Assembly: GCA_964059195.1 (NCBI GenBank) | Contig: CAXKWD010000008.1 | Span: forward strand, 44,631,502 to 44,695,501 | Length of the DNA: 64,000 bases | Reading direction: 5' to 3' | Origin: Ectobius pallidus | Taxonomy: Eukaryota; Arthropoda; Insecta; Blattodea; Ectobiidae | Part shown: positions 43,978 through 54,703 of the stretch, one piece after another | Layout of the letters: every line of letters starts with the position of its first letter | How positions within the stretch are numbered: the stretch's first letter is position 1 | Position numbers and translations under genes: made by a program | Notes under the pieces: generated by a model | Databases searched by the model: none | Told to the model about the DNA's origin: nothing | Seen by the model: the letters and a program-made list of their open reading frames with translations, nothing else

Positions 43978-45637
43978 AGAAGATCTAACTAATAAAGTAC
44001 ATGATTACATAACAAAAAACAACATCACAGAAATGAAATCAGACCCCACAGAGGCATACCACAACACCATAAAACAGGTTATAAACAGGTCAAAACACAT
44101 AATCCCCGAAAACAGAAAACGATACCTAAAACAAATTAAACCTTCAGCACCAACATTAAATGCCCTGCCAAAAGTACACAAACAAGACATGCCAATACGA
44201 CCAATCGTCAACTACACCCAAGCCCCTGCATACAAACTAGCCAAATACATGGACAATATAATCAGACAGAACATAGAACTGAACACACAAACACAACTAA
44301 AGAACAGCAATGATCTAGTACAGAAAATCAAAGACATTGAAATCCCACACAACTCAACTCTAGCATCCTTCGACATCACCAATCTATACACAAACATACC
44401 AATCACAGAAACCTTGAACATCCTAAAGACCACACTACAAGAAAACAACACACCGGAACAACACATAACAGAAATCATAAACATCCTAGAAACCATCACA
44501 AAACAGAACTACTTCACCTTCGAGAACAAACACTACACTCAACCTGATGGCCTTCCCATGGGCTCCCCCATATCCAGCATACTAGCAGAGATATTTCTCC
44601 AACACATAGAACACAACAAAATCCTCCACGACAACAAACACGCACACAAAATAATCTACTGGCACAGATACGTAGATGATATCATCGTACTATACAGAGG
44701 CAACACCAGACAATGCACACAACTACTACACCACATCAACAAAATCCACAAAAACATACAATACACAGCAGAATTTGAAATAAACAAAACCCTCAATTTC
44801 CTAGATTTCACTATCACAAAAGACAGCACACAGAAACATAAATTCAAAATCTACAGAAAACCCACAATGACAGACACACTGATACACAACAGCTCCAACC
44901 ACCCAACACAACACAAACATGCTGCATTCCGATCCATGCTCCACAGACTTGAAAACACACCACTATCCGCTGAAGACCACAAAGAAGAACTTAACACCAT
45001 AAAACACTTAGCCATTACCAATGGCTACAACCACACAGTCATTGACAACATACTACACAAAATCAGAACGAAGAAAAATGACCAAAACACAGAAAAGAAA
45101 AAAGACAAATACATCACACTCACATACTTCAACACACATACACAGAAAATCGCCCAACAGTTCAGAAAACAAGGATACAAAATAGCATTCAGAACAAAGA
45201 ACAAAACAATCAACAAAATACAACCCACAGACAACAAACAACACACAAACAAATACAACAACCCAGGAGTCTACAAACTAAAATGCAACGACTGCCCAAA
45301 ATTCTACATAGGACAAACAGGCCGAAGTTTCAAAACACGATACACAGAACACATACGAGCTCTCAAACAAAACACAGACTCTGCCTATGCAAACCATATA
45401 ATAACCACAGGACACGAATACGCAGACATCAATACAGACATGGAAATCCTACACATCAACCACAAAGGTCACACACTCAACACACTCGAACAATATGAAA
45501 TATACAGACACACCACACAAGACAACACCAACATCCTAAACGAACAGTTACAATTCAAATCGCACGCGCTGTACGATACAGTCATCCAGAAATGTCTTCC
45601 CAACAACAACAACAACAACACGAAAGTCAGTTGCTGA
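43951..45637 (+). CDS. PLE reverse transcriptase + GIY-YIG endonuclease, right copy, N-terminally truncated
   Basis: Open from the inner junction (GNTTVIIHTEDL) to the stop; the first ATG is 44033, giving 534 codons. In order: PSAPTLNALPKVHK and MPIRPIVNY (PLE fingers), LASFDITNLYTNIPI (motif A Asp), DGLPMGSPISSILAEIF (motif B), RYVDDIIVLY (motif C, both Asp present), LNFLDFTI, then the nuclease: GVYKLKCNDCPKFYIGQTGR and KTRYTEHI. The RT primes on chromosomal ends or nicks made by the GIY-YIG domain. The catalytic residues I can judge are intact, but the N-terminal part (about 150-200 residues in full PLEs) and promoter are absent. Confidence 0.9.
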
Positions 45638-45672
45638 AGATGGCCGCTCCATGCGGTTGAAAGCGCTCCAAC
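45630..45672 (+). ncRNA. Hammerhead-ribozyme motif, right copy of PLE palindrome
   Basis: The conserved core CTGAAGA (45634-45640) and GAA(A) (45659-45662) flank a six-pair hairpin GGCCGC/GCGGTT with an extra U before it. GTTG (45630-45633) pairs perfectly with CAAC (45669-45672) as stem I. AGCGCT (45662-45667) is self-complementary, as in the short stem III of dimer-active PLE hammerheads, and predicts cleavage after C45668. Hammerheads at PLE termini are known. Activity here is inferred. Confidence 0.7.
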
Positions 45673-45948
45673 AGGTAACAAAATACCGCAATTTAGTAGT
45701 GAGTACCAGTGATAAAGCTCTACGCTATACATAAATCATTCAGATAACATTTCATTGGGGGGGGGCTTGAGAGAGAAGTCTGAGTTTTATCTGTGTTGAA
45801 TTTAAAGTCATTGGCTTCAACACAGATAATTGAATAGATAATTCCATAGATTGGTTAATATTCATTAATGAACAACCACTAGTCAGGAGTACTGTGTTGT
45901 TGGCAAATATTAATGACTCACAGTTAAGTTTTGGTGGAAGATCATTTA

Positions 45949-45949
<1 letters not shown>

Positions 45950-45992
<43 letters not shown>
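45950..45992. repeat. (ATT)n microsatellite inside LINE-D motif B-C link
   Basis: About 14 ATT units, in frame with the LINE reverse transcriptase reading, giving a poly-Ile run on the minus strand. Confidence 0.95.
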
Positions 45993-45995
<3 letters not shown>

Positions 45996-46330
45996 AGAGG
46001 TCCCAATATGGAACCTTGAGGGACCCCAGGGTCAATATTAACAGAGTCAGAGAACTTTCTGTTGATGCAAGTTACTTGCTTATGATTTGTTGGTTACACC
46101 AAGTATTCCATAGAAATGTAATTTTGAACAAAAAGTTGCATGAGAGATGTAATCAAATGCTTTTGACAGTTCATACACTGTTGTGATAGTACTGAAATGA
46201 TTCTCAAAACCTGTAATTACCTGCTTGTTCATTATTAATTCAAATACTTTAGAAAGAAAATAGGAACTATAGATATTTTTCGGTAATTAGCTACAGCACC
46301 TGGATTGCTCTTCTTTAGTAACATATGTGA

Positions 46331-46911
46331 TTTTTTACATCATAAAAATAGAGCAACAAGAGTATGCAACATAACATTTTTTAAATCCTATACAAACAAA
46401 CAGTTTGCCAATACAACCACAGTTTGGAGTATTAACATACTCCAAGTGCGCAAGCCCGCCTGCCTGCAGTTTTAAAATTTCCTACCTTCTTTCAGTGGTT
46501 TTGAAAAAATACACAAAGTACCTCATCCACCTTGGTCCCTCCCTCACTAGCTAGCAACCAGTTGGCCATGTAATCCACACTGCACTTCAATGAGCATTAT
46601 TAATGAGATAATTTTGTTATCATGAATAAAACTTTGAGAATATAGACTGGTTAAAATTATTAAAATTAACTTTTCTGTATTAAATTTCTTCTTTTGCTGT
46701 AATGAGCTAGGGGAAGCATTGCTTTTCTTGCTTCCATGGACAACACTGATTATATTGTCATCATTATAATCAACTGTTGTTGTTATTGTTATTATTATTA
46801 TTATTAATATCTTTATTTATTTCTCTGTTTAAACACTATACTATATATTGTAGGCTATATATATATTGTAAACAATATAGTAACAACAACTGTTCTGTTG
46901 TACACAACTTC
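46331..46911. other. Intronic sequence without recognised genes
   Basis: AT-rich. Contains a GTTGTTGTTATTGTTATTATT run (46774-46806) and a TATATA-rich patch (46850-46870). No coding or terminal-repeat evidence. Confidence 0.5.
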
Positions 46912-47297
46912 TACTGGTCCACTATTTCCCCTAGAACTCTTCTGACAATGTTACACGTTTCTAGGATTACCGCATGCTGCATAGATAAGTACAAATATTT
47001 CTGTACTTTTAATCACTTTAAACGGTCATGAAGCTTGAAGGGAATCTCACCAGTACATCCCAGCACAATAGGCACAATCTGTTCAGTGTCCACATGCCAC
47101 ATAGCCTTGATCTCATCAGCAAGTGGTAAGTATTTATTAATTTTTTCCCCATAAACTTTTTCTACATTGGCTGCTAACAGAACCGCAATGTCGATGATGT
47201 AGGTGAGTTTTTCTTCCTTCAAGGAAAGTACAATATCTGGAATATTATTTTGTATGGTCTTATCTGTGATGATCTTCTTATTCCAGTACAATTTCAC
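46912..47297 (-). pseudogene. LINE-H: C-terminal endonuclease-like fragment
   Basis: The minus strand reads KLYWNKKIITDKTIQNNIPD, then IVLSLKEEKLTYIIDIAVLL, YLPLADEIKAMWHVDT and IVPIVLGCTGEIPFKLHDRL, continuing to about 46912 as SMQHAVILETCNIVRRVL. 'W.xxIxTDxTIxxNxPDI....ID(I/V)A.P' is the C-terminal signature of a LINE group seen in many animals. The PD...(x~15)...ID spacing is compatible with a restriction-like nuclease fold, as in R2-type elements. The upstream side is lost into the (TTA)n microsatellite. Confidence 0.75.
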
Positions 47298-47298
47298 C

Positions 47299-47330
<32 letters not shown>

Positions 47331-47331
47331 G

Positions 47332-47385
<54 letters not shown>
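47298..47385. repeat. (TTA)n microsatellite, two blocks
   Basis: About 10 and 16 TTA/ATT units separated by GTTTATTA. It produces the long Leu or Ile runs in open frames here, which are not genes. Confidence 0.95.
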
Positions 47386-47388
<3 letters not shown>

Positions 47389-47399
47389 CTTTTAGTAGA

Positions 47400-47848
47400 G
47401 ATCCATGAAAGTGGTTTTATTTTTAGGGAAAATTCATTTCAAAATTTTAATCTTCTTCTACTAGTCCATATCCATTCCGGATGTTGGTGACCATCATAGC
47501 TATATCACTTTTGCTTGTTCAAAAAAGTTCCTCACTCGTGTGTGAAGTTCATGTCCTTAAGTTTCCAAGCTAAGATGATCTTCTTCTTCCTCGTCCTCTA
47601 TTACCAGGGATCTTTCCTTAAGAATGTTCTGCAGCAGTTTATACTTGTTTCCATTCCTCATTATGTGGCCGAGATATTGTAGTTCCCTTCATTTTACCAT
47701 ATTTAGGACTTCTTTTTGTTTCTTCATTTTGCGAAGAATGTCATTGTTAGTAATTTTATCTTTCCATGGCACTCTTAGCATTCTCCTATACAGCCACATC
47801 TCAAATGCCTCGTAGTTTGCCCATCATCTCAGTTAAAGTCCAGGTTTC
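47400..47848 (-). pseudogene. LINE-G: C-terminal fragment with 3' end
   Basis: The minus strand starts NGAETWTLTEMM near 47848 and runs through stops to KIPGNRGRGRRRSS, LGNLRTWTS-like codons, TSEELF and SDIAMMVTNIRNGYGLVEED near 47440. The GAETWT and (GRGRRR)...W..NL pattern marks the C terminus of the RTE-like/craniofacial-protein-like LINE type abundant in insects. No catalytic part remains. Confidence 0.75.
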
Positions 47849-49514
47849 AGCCCCATTAAATAAATGCATAAGAGATGTAGATAAAGCCTTAAAAGAAAGT
47901 AAAATAAAAGCAGGAAAAGAAAAACATACCGGTAGCCTGAAATGTCACAGCCCCACACTGGGGAGAATATATGATTTACCTAAAATCCATAAAATTCGAA
48001 ATAATATGAGACCAATTGTTAACAATATCAACACTCCTACGTACCTTTTGTCAAAATGGTTAACAAAAAAATTTTAAAGTATGGATAATTTTGAGAGTCA
48101 CAGCATAAAGAATTCTCTGGAACTGGTAGATAAAATCAAGAATTTAGAATTATCACCAGTGATGGGAAGTAATTGAGTAAAAGTAATCGGATTACAGTAA
48201 CGATTCCATTTTTTGTCCCATTTACTTGTAATCGTTACTTTTAAAAAATGTAATTTTTACTCGTAATTTACTTCAAGAAATAAAATTGTAATCGTTACTT
48301 TTGAGTAATCGTTACATTTTAGTAATCGAAAAGTATCGAAATGAGAATTCGGCAATGTTGCTTTCTTCTACTCGTCGGCAGTCGCTGCAACGGTGGTAAA
48401 TTTTGCGTTCTTTTTAAAGCGATGGGCCATTCAGATAGAAAATTAACCGTAAACGTAACGTAAACAGAAGTTTGGGGCCATGTTTTTCAATGTGACCATT
48501 CACAACGCATCACGTAAACGTGAAACTTAAACGTAAAATTAAACGTAACGTAGAAGCTTGCAAACACCAAGTTTCTGCGTTACGAAACAGCGTGTTCCGT
48601 TTCTCAGCGCTGTGAAAGCGCTGGCAGCATTTTTGTTCCAAAGCTAAGTAATGACGTCATCGGTGCCACCAGTTTCCACAGCGCTTTGGCATCGGTTCCA
48701 CCGGCCCGTGGATATGGTGCGAGAATCCACCAATGAATCTGATTGGCTCACGTAAAACTGCGGGGGAATTAGCAGACGATGGGCTTCACTCAATCCTGCC
48801 CGGTGTCCATGCTGTCACTTGACTTGATGACATATATATATAAAATAAAATTATTATTATTATTGTATGTATAGCTTAATGATAGATGCATAGGAACAAT
48901 AAAACTCCAAAATGTTTAGGAAGAAAGGTAACGAGTATAGGCATAAAAACAATATTAGAAGTAGGCTATGTATATTCTCTTCAGATTATAAGAACTCGCT
49001 GTCTATAACTGGATGGTATGTTTAAATTTATTGACCAGCAATTATATTATCCTACCTGATTTAATTTGATATGGTATTCGCTATTTAAGAAACCCTATCT
49101 GCAAAAACGTGTTATATTAAAAATTGTGACACTTGTCAGTTGTGTTTGGGTTTTTTATGGAGACATTCTTCCGAAAGTTTTAGGTTAGACGTGACTAGTA
49201 CAGCAAAGGGGGATATTTTCAGTTATTACTAGATGGGAAGAGTTTTAGCTATGTCAATAATAATGTAAATTCTATTTGTTTGAAACCATAATACACCAAT
49301 GCTTCCTGTAAGAAAATATTAGAATCACTAGTAATTTAGTCGCCATTGATGGCACCATAAATCCAGCAGTTTTGTTCCAATTCCGCTGCAGCGGGACGTC
49401 ATCGTTTGCCACCGGTCCGGTGTAAAAGCGGTGAGAAACGGAATACGCTGTTTATGCGAAAAATAACGATACAACCAATCAGAGAACAGAACAGGAGACG
49501 GAACTGGAAGTAGC

Positions 49515-49594
49515 CAAGAAGTATTATGAATGAGAAACTCCTCGTTATGATAAATGGCATCCTTTATATAAAGATGCGGCATTGAAGGAAAATA
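49515..49594 (+). pseudogene. MADF-like domain remnant in TE7
   Basis: The plus strand reads KYYE, a stop, then ETPRYDKWHPLYKDAALKEN, directly interrupted by TE8. 'P.Y.D..HP.YKD.A.KEN' matches the first helices of MADF (Myb/SANT-like) domains used by Harbinger partner proteins and by regulators. The stop and the insertion kill it. Confidence 0.5.
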
Positions 49595-50476
49595 CAGTAA
49601 AACCTGTCTTAAAGACCACCCCTCTTTAGCGACCACCTCCTTTAAAGACCAATTTTTCTAGGAACGGACAGTAAAACGAAAACCCATAAGGCCAATGTTA
49701 TTTGCACCCCTATTAAACGACCACCCCTCTCCCCGACCAACGACCAGAGTTTAATTTTCGGTAAACTCCTCTATAACGACCAAAATCGTAAAAAAAAAAT
49801 TCCTCAAATAATAGGCATTAATCAGCATTTGAACAGAAATACTGATGTGGGCATTGCAATTTTCAATACAATGCTTTAGGCTGTTTTCTTTTCGCGTTCT
49901 GGGAAAATTCTTACAGTGGACAGCGTACAAGTACCGTACAGCGCACGGCGTGAAAAGGACACATTCCAGTCTCCTACTTCTGACCTGCTTGTTTCAATAC
50001 ATTCAAGAATTCATGCCTTCATTATCTACATGATTGCAGTGACTCAGAGGGGAGGGGGTAACTCTATTTCTTATGAAAACGTTTATTCAGTGGACATGAG
50101 GGGGTTTCTGAAATTCTCGATTCTAAGAAACGTGCTGGGCGAGACCCTTTCATTGTCCACCAAGCAAAATGTAATGTAATAGACGTGTCTTTCTTTTCCT
50201 GGAAAACATTACCCCGGTATACTTTAAATAGAGGCTCAGCGTTCTTGACCTGCATAGATTAAAGTGTCTTATGTTGTGTGCAAATGTTAAATACATTAAA
50301 AGTAAGTAATAATCAACTGTGTGTTACATAAGACACCTACTGTATTGTACTGTATTCATTCTATTGTATTTTCACTTTCAAGACATAAAAATGCATTCCC
50401 CCTATTAAGAGACCACCCCTCTTAAAGATCACTTTTTTGTGGAACCAGCGATTGTCGTTATATAGAGGTTTCACTG
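49595..50476. mobile_element. TE8: pogo/Tigger-type non-autonomous element
   Basis: The ends CAGTAAAACCTGTCTTAAAG and, inverted, CAGTGAAACCTCTATATAAC are flanked by TA (49593-49594, 50477-50478). CAGT.(G/A)AACCTC termini with a TA target are classical pogo. Subterminal words GACCACCCCTCTT recur at 49614, 49728 and, at the right end, 50411. Open stretches inside (49845-50179) show no transposase motif. Confidence 0.85.
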
Positions 50477-51258
50477 TATATGAAAATTAGTTCCCCAAGA
50501 AATGAACTACAGTATTAAATACAGCCCATACAATATTCTGTTAATTTTTATGTGCCTGCATACGCTTGTATGATTTCAATTTTTAATGGCCTACATATGT
50601 TTAATAGAAACATGAAAGTCTTTTCGTCTGCTGCAGCCATTTTATAAGTTGTTCACGTTCTCGTTTGTGATTGGTTGTTACTTACGTTTATGTTTTCATT
50701 GCGAATGCTCAATGCCGTGCTAAAATTTGCGTTTAAGTTTACGTTCTTACGTTTACGGTTAAGTTTCTATCTGAATGGCCCATAAAGCGCTTTACAGCTG
50801 TTCCAGCATCACTGTATGGTCGCTGCAGCAGTGGTGAAGCGATGTCAGATCTGGCTTTACGGGTTTTGGTGCATGTACTATCAGCTGGTCTTTCTTTACA
50901 CTTTAGTTTGCTGCAGCGACATACGACATGGCAAGTCAGAATTTCTGTGGAAAAACGTGGGAACGCGACGACATCACCTGAGATGAGCGGAAGTCGAATG
51001 TATTTTGTGTGTGTGTTTTTTTTCCTTCTTTTTTTCAATGGCCACCACAGCCAGAGCAATTTACGGGGAGCGATACTACATTTAATTAGATTTCTGTATG
51101 GCTTCCATTTATTTCAAGACGTATTCAAGAAATTAAAATTGCTGTTCTCAGCCTATAAAATTTATTTATATCCCTTTCTTTGAAAAGAAGGTTACGTGTT
51201 CCACAGTATAAAACTAAGGTCAAACTAACCTCAACTTCAAAGTTAATTACCGAGCATT

Positions 51259-51449
51259 CAGTCGCGGACGCAGAATTTTTTCGGGGGGGGGGGGGGATTT
51301 GATTAGGTATAAAGAATACTAAAAAAAATTAACTTACATATACAATAAGTTTATAAAACTGACCGTTTAGAGTGAATATATAGCCTTTTTTTCAAATTTC
51401 GGGGGGTGGGGGTGGATATTTCCCCCTATTCCCCCTGCGTCCGCCACTG
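51259..51449. mobile_element. hAT-type MITE
   Basis: 191 bp. The ends CAGTCGCGGACGCAG and, inverted, CAGTGGCGGACGCAG are flanked by CGAGCATT (51251-51258) and CAAGCATT (51450-51457). It carries a 15-G run near 51284 and a second G-rich patch near 51402. No coding. Confidence 0.85.
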
Positions 51450-53715
51450 CAAGCATTAGAGGCTCTGCTGAAAATACTGCTTCTGGCATTGGAAATTCAT
51501 GTATGCTGTATGAGGACCAGTGATTTACAACAAGGTGACATTCACTTATTCTGATAGTAGGATTCTGGATCCCGGTATTGTCTTTTTCTAATTTTAATCA
51601 TATCTAATCTATTCTGATACTGCAATATTATGCCGCGTGTTGCGGGGGGTTTCACTATTGTAAATGCCACTTTATGGGTTTTGCTACATGAACTGTCATG
51701 TTCCCCAGTGAAGCTGAAGCGATTTGCAGATTCGGTTTAAAAAAGAACGGAAAGCATCATGCTCAGACAGAGCGTGGTTCGGTGTGCAATAACATCAGAC
51801 GTTTTTAAAATGGAATTGGAATAACTATGTATATCTTCATTATTTGATGTTTAAAGATTATGCATAATATTGTAAGCCGTGGGAAAATAAATAAATATCT
51901 ATTTCTTCCCATTTATGACTTTTTCAGTTAAATGTTTCAGTAAGAATATTTCTTAATTAAGTATACCGTATTTTAAACTAGCTTCTCATTCTCAATTGCT
52001 ATAGGCTGTCGTCATCATTACTGTTTTTGCAACTAATATCCAAATTAGAGGTAATATTAACTAAGGTTTCTCAATGTGTCTGGAAATATTGGTGTTGATT
52101 GTTTGTTGTTGTTGTTCATTAATAATTTGAGACTTGGTAATGTTCCAAGCTGCTTTACCACTGAATGGCCCGATAGTTTATAGCCTTGTGCCCCCCCCCC
52201 AAAAGGGGGAAAAACATAGGTACTGCCATTTTGTAAAGGAATTGTAATTGTAATTTTACTGATTACTTTTTTATGCCCCCCAAAATGAAGGAATTTTTAG
52301 GTACTGCCATTTTGTAAAGTAATTGTAATTGTAATTGTAATTTTACTGATTACTTTTTCAAAAAGTAATTTGTAATTGTAATTAAGTAAAATGTTCCTCA
52401 AGTAATTGTAATTCAGCCCAATTACTATTTTTTTGTAATTTTCCCATCACTGATTATCACCTCAAGACAGGCTTGTATCTTTTGATGTTCAATCTTTATT
52501 CCCCAGCATACCTAAAGAAAAACATTGGGCTACTTACAAAACTGGCTAGAATCTATAAAGGTAGATAAGGAAACTACAAAAGAGTACATAAAGCTGACTG
52601 AAATTTGCATTGATCAAGCTGTCTTAAATTTGAAAAATTTACAAACAGGAGGCCGGACCTGCCATGGGAAGCCCTCTATTGCCTTTCTTGGCCAATCTGT
52701 TTATGAGTTATTTCGAGACCAAAATAACAAAATCATTCCCATATATTTTCAAACATTGGTTCCGATATGTAGATGATGTTTTTACAGTAATTGATGAAAG
52801 ACACATTGAAGATGCTTTGAAATTGTTGAACTTACAGGAACAGACCATTAATTTTACAGTAGAAACAGAAAGTAACATAAGTCTAAATTTTCAAGATCTC
52901 AAAATTAAGAGGAAAGGTCAAAAACTAGAATTTGGAACAAGCAGAAAAGAGACACATACAGATAATTATATAAAAGCTGATGGCTACACCCCAGACCACA
53001 CAAACATGCAGTAATCAATAGTTTAACACATAGATTGGTCAACCTTCCTTTATCAAAAGAGACATATAATGAGGAATATTCACAAATTCTGCAGAAAAGA
53101 ATAGATTTAGAAAAAACTAGTAACAACAAAATAGAAAAATTAAAAAACAGAAGCAGTTAAAAACAATAACAACTTAAGCACCAGAGAAAGAAAAAAACAA
53201 TATTAAAAAATCTCAATTTCATCCTTGGGCCACTCAAAAATCTCAGAAAATCTGTCTTCACAACATATTTCGTCTTCATACAACAAATACAGCATTAAAA
53301 ATTTAACTAAAACCAATCATTGTGATAAAATACCCAAAGGAAAAAAGGCAGGTATCTACCAGATAAATTGTTCTAAGTGCAATGAAATATATACCAGGTA
53401 AAACAAAAAGAAATATAGACACTAGACTGAAAGAACACGTAAGGAATATTAAATACTGTCAAATAGACAAATCAGCAGTAGCAGCTCAATGGAATAAGAA
53501 TAATTACATCCTTAAAAAAGCCAACCTATTGAAATCAGTTAATAAACAAAAATATCTGGAAGTGTGGGAAAAGATTTATATGAAAAAGTATGAAGATAAA
53601 CTGATGAATTTTGAAATACCGCTAGAAGAAAACTTGACCAAGAAGTTTGTTAAACCAAAACCAGAAGGTGCCAGTGTTCTCCAAGCAGAAAAGAGACAGT
53701 TGACAAGCAGTTGAA

Positions 53716-54146
53716 AAAGTGGGCAAAGCCCATGAAACGTACGTCCTGCAAAAATGTAAGGAAAAGTGAAGCCTAAAGTGTTTAATAGTCAACAACTTAG
53801 TTAATTACATAAGGTCTGCTTAAATTTGCACTTGCAAACAGGCATTTATGAGCCCTGTGTACCTAGCCAGCTCGCATGTGCTAGCTTGGCCATATTGCTG
53901 GTCATCCAATCTGTAGATAATTATAGTTCAAAACAGACTATCCTGCTCTAATTTAGAAACAAAATTTAAACACTGGTGAATGAAGTAGGCTTATAATTTA
54001 AATACATTTGCATACTTATCACAGCCTTGCTTGCTTGCTTCCTCTAGAAGTTTGCAATTGAATCACACATCTCTCTTTATCTATGCAAATTATCATTGTT
54101 GGTCAATCTAAATATTATTGTAGCTAATATTATTTTAAGTGCTCAC
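53716..54146. other. Intron flank, no feature
   Basis: Tail of PLE-B and low-complexity AT-rich sequence up to the splice donor at 54146. Nothing else recognised. Confidence 0.5.
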
Positions 54147-54478
54147 CCATAATAATTTTTGCATTAACTTTATTATTCTTCCATGCATCAGAAACATGTT
54201 CTTGCAGGTATTTTCCATCAAGAACCAACCACTGATGTTCAAATGAAGATCCTACATCATCTCTGAGAGGCAGACCCTGCAGTGGCTGTCTCCAAGATTT
54301 AGGTACCGTTTGCAGAAGATCTTCCACATCCTTCTGCCTCATGCACTGCACATCATCTCCACAGCCTAGCAGCTCCATGTAAGCTGCATTGTCTCTTTCA
54401 GATTCCATCAACTCCTTGCCTGGGAAGATGCTCCCACCACTTGAAACCCATGCTCTTGAAAAGAGTCCCTTTGATTCC
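54147..54478 (-). CDS. Nrt: Neurotactin-like carboxylesterase-fold protein, upstream exon
   Basis: Acceptor TATATTTTCAG precedes 54478, and the exon ends ATTATTATGG|GTGAGC in phase 1. It encodes GLFSRAWVSSGGSIFPGKEL, NAAYMELLGCGDDVQCMRQ, DLLQTVPKSWRQPL, HQWLVLDGKYLQEH and AKIIMG. This is the region after the nucleophile elbow of the esterase fold (LF.RAW..SG...P....SE.....). The nucleophile-elbow exon is not in the window, so loss of catalysis cannot be checked. It is followed in sense by the exon 33742-34096. Membrane anchoring of neurotactin is N-terminal and would lie beyond 64000. Confidence 0.8.
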
Positions 54479-54703
54479 CTGAAAATATAAAAGAATATAG
54501 TAATCATTGAGCACTCGTACAGCAAGCATGGACAAACATTTATCTGAACATGCATACCCTCATATTGAAAGTATTTTAATATGTTGAAAATTTGAAATAG
54601 ATTTTAAAAGAATTTCTCTCAGGTTTGTAAAATTTAACATTTAGTACTCAGGGAGTTGTGAAGGTGATCTACAACTAACTCAGCAACAATGATTGCATGA
54701 CTA

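Larger units (their letters stand above)
42525..45738. mobile_element. Young Penelope-like insertion: head-to-head palindrome of two 5'-truncated copies
   Basis: Flanked by a 13-bp target duplication TTCAGATAACATT (42512-42524, 45739-45751) inside LINE-D codons. The arms 42559-43950 and 44348-45738 are inverted copies about 99% alike by eye; the spacer 43951-44347 is unique 5' sequence of the right copy. A 34-nt extension (42525-42558) lies only at the left end, as described for Penelope. Both copies end with the same 3' terminus and hammerhead motif. Near-identity and open frames indicate a recent insertion. Confidence 0.9.
42405..46330 (-). pseudogene. LINE-D: CR1/jockey-type reverse transcriptase fragment, split by the PLE palindrome
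   Basis: The minus strand at 46330-45752 reads KSNPGAVANYRKISIVPIFS, KVFELIMNKQV, the motif A region as LSKAFDYI, DPGVPQGSILGPLL (motif B), an (ATT)n-expanded stretch coding for a run of Ile where the family has a short hydrophobic link, NDLPPKLNCESLIFANNTVL (motif C, ADD changed to ANN), then FSLKPPP-like codons. After the 3.2-kb PLE insertion, 42511-42405 continues LSEVKLPGIVLHTKFSWVGH. Both catalytic Asp of motif C are lost. Confidence 0.8.
48423..50782 (+). mobile_element. TE7: DNA transposon with MADF-like remnant and AAACGTAA words
   Basis: TIRs of about 37 bp start TGGGCCATTCAGATAGAAA and continue TTAACCGTAAACGTAA. The flanks TAAAGCGA (48415-48422) and TAAAGCGC (50783-50790) suggest an 8-bp duplication with one change. 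ACGTAAAC-type words repeat at both ends (48450-48560, 50680-50760). A MADF-like coding remnant lies at 49520-49594. The termini recall TE1, but the target size differs. A PIF/Harbinger relationship is possible through the MADF partner. Superfamily unsettled. Confidence 0.75.
48157..52452. mobile_element. hAT element with perfect 8-bp target duplication, hosting three further elements
   Basis: The ends CAGTGATGGGAAGTAATTG and, inverted, CAGTGATGGGAAAATTAC are flanked by ATTATCAC at 48149-48156 and 52453-52460. The termini are rich in AAGTAAT/ATTACTT words (48190-48330; 52220-52440), the typical hAT subterminal pattern. No transposase is visible. The interior holds TE7 (48423-50782) and a hAT-type MITE (51259-51449), so it is probably non-autonomous. 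About 1.7 kb belongs to the element proper. Confidence 0.9.
47849..53715 (+). mobile_element. PLE-B: Penelope-like element split by a 4.3-kb hAT
   Basis: Left piece (to 48156): RIYDLPKIHKIRNNMRPIVN, NTPTYLLSKWLTKKF, a stop, ELVDKIKNLELS. Right piece (from 52453): PQDRLVSFDVQSLFPSIPKE (motif A), a frameshift near 52660, MGSPLLPFLANLFMSYF (motif B), RYVDDVFTVI (motif C intact), LNFQDLKI, then stops. Then GIYQINCSKCNEIY at about 53350 and, in another frame, KTKRNIDTRLKEH, the two halves of the GIY-YIG nuclease, ending at 53714. Degenerate by several frameshifts and stops. The frame joins exactly across the hAT duplication. Confidence 0.9.
34097..54146 (-). other. About 20-kb intron of the neurotactin-like gene, filled with nested transposons
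   Basis: The donor GG|GTGAGC at 54146-54141 and acceptor ACAG at 34097 bound this intron. The exons join as ...AKIIMG + STVHSDIPP..., restoring one Gly codon split 1+2. At least four LINE fragments, three PLE insertions and five DNA elements lie inside, on both strands. Alternative small exons inside the intron were not seen. Confidence 0.75.

Noticed and set aside
47203..47490. Open stretch with long Leu and Ile runs
   Set aside because: Produced by (TTA)n microsatellites; no protein.
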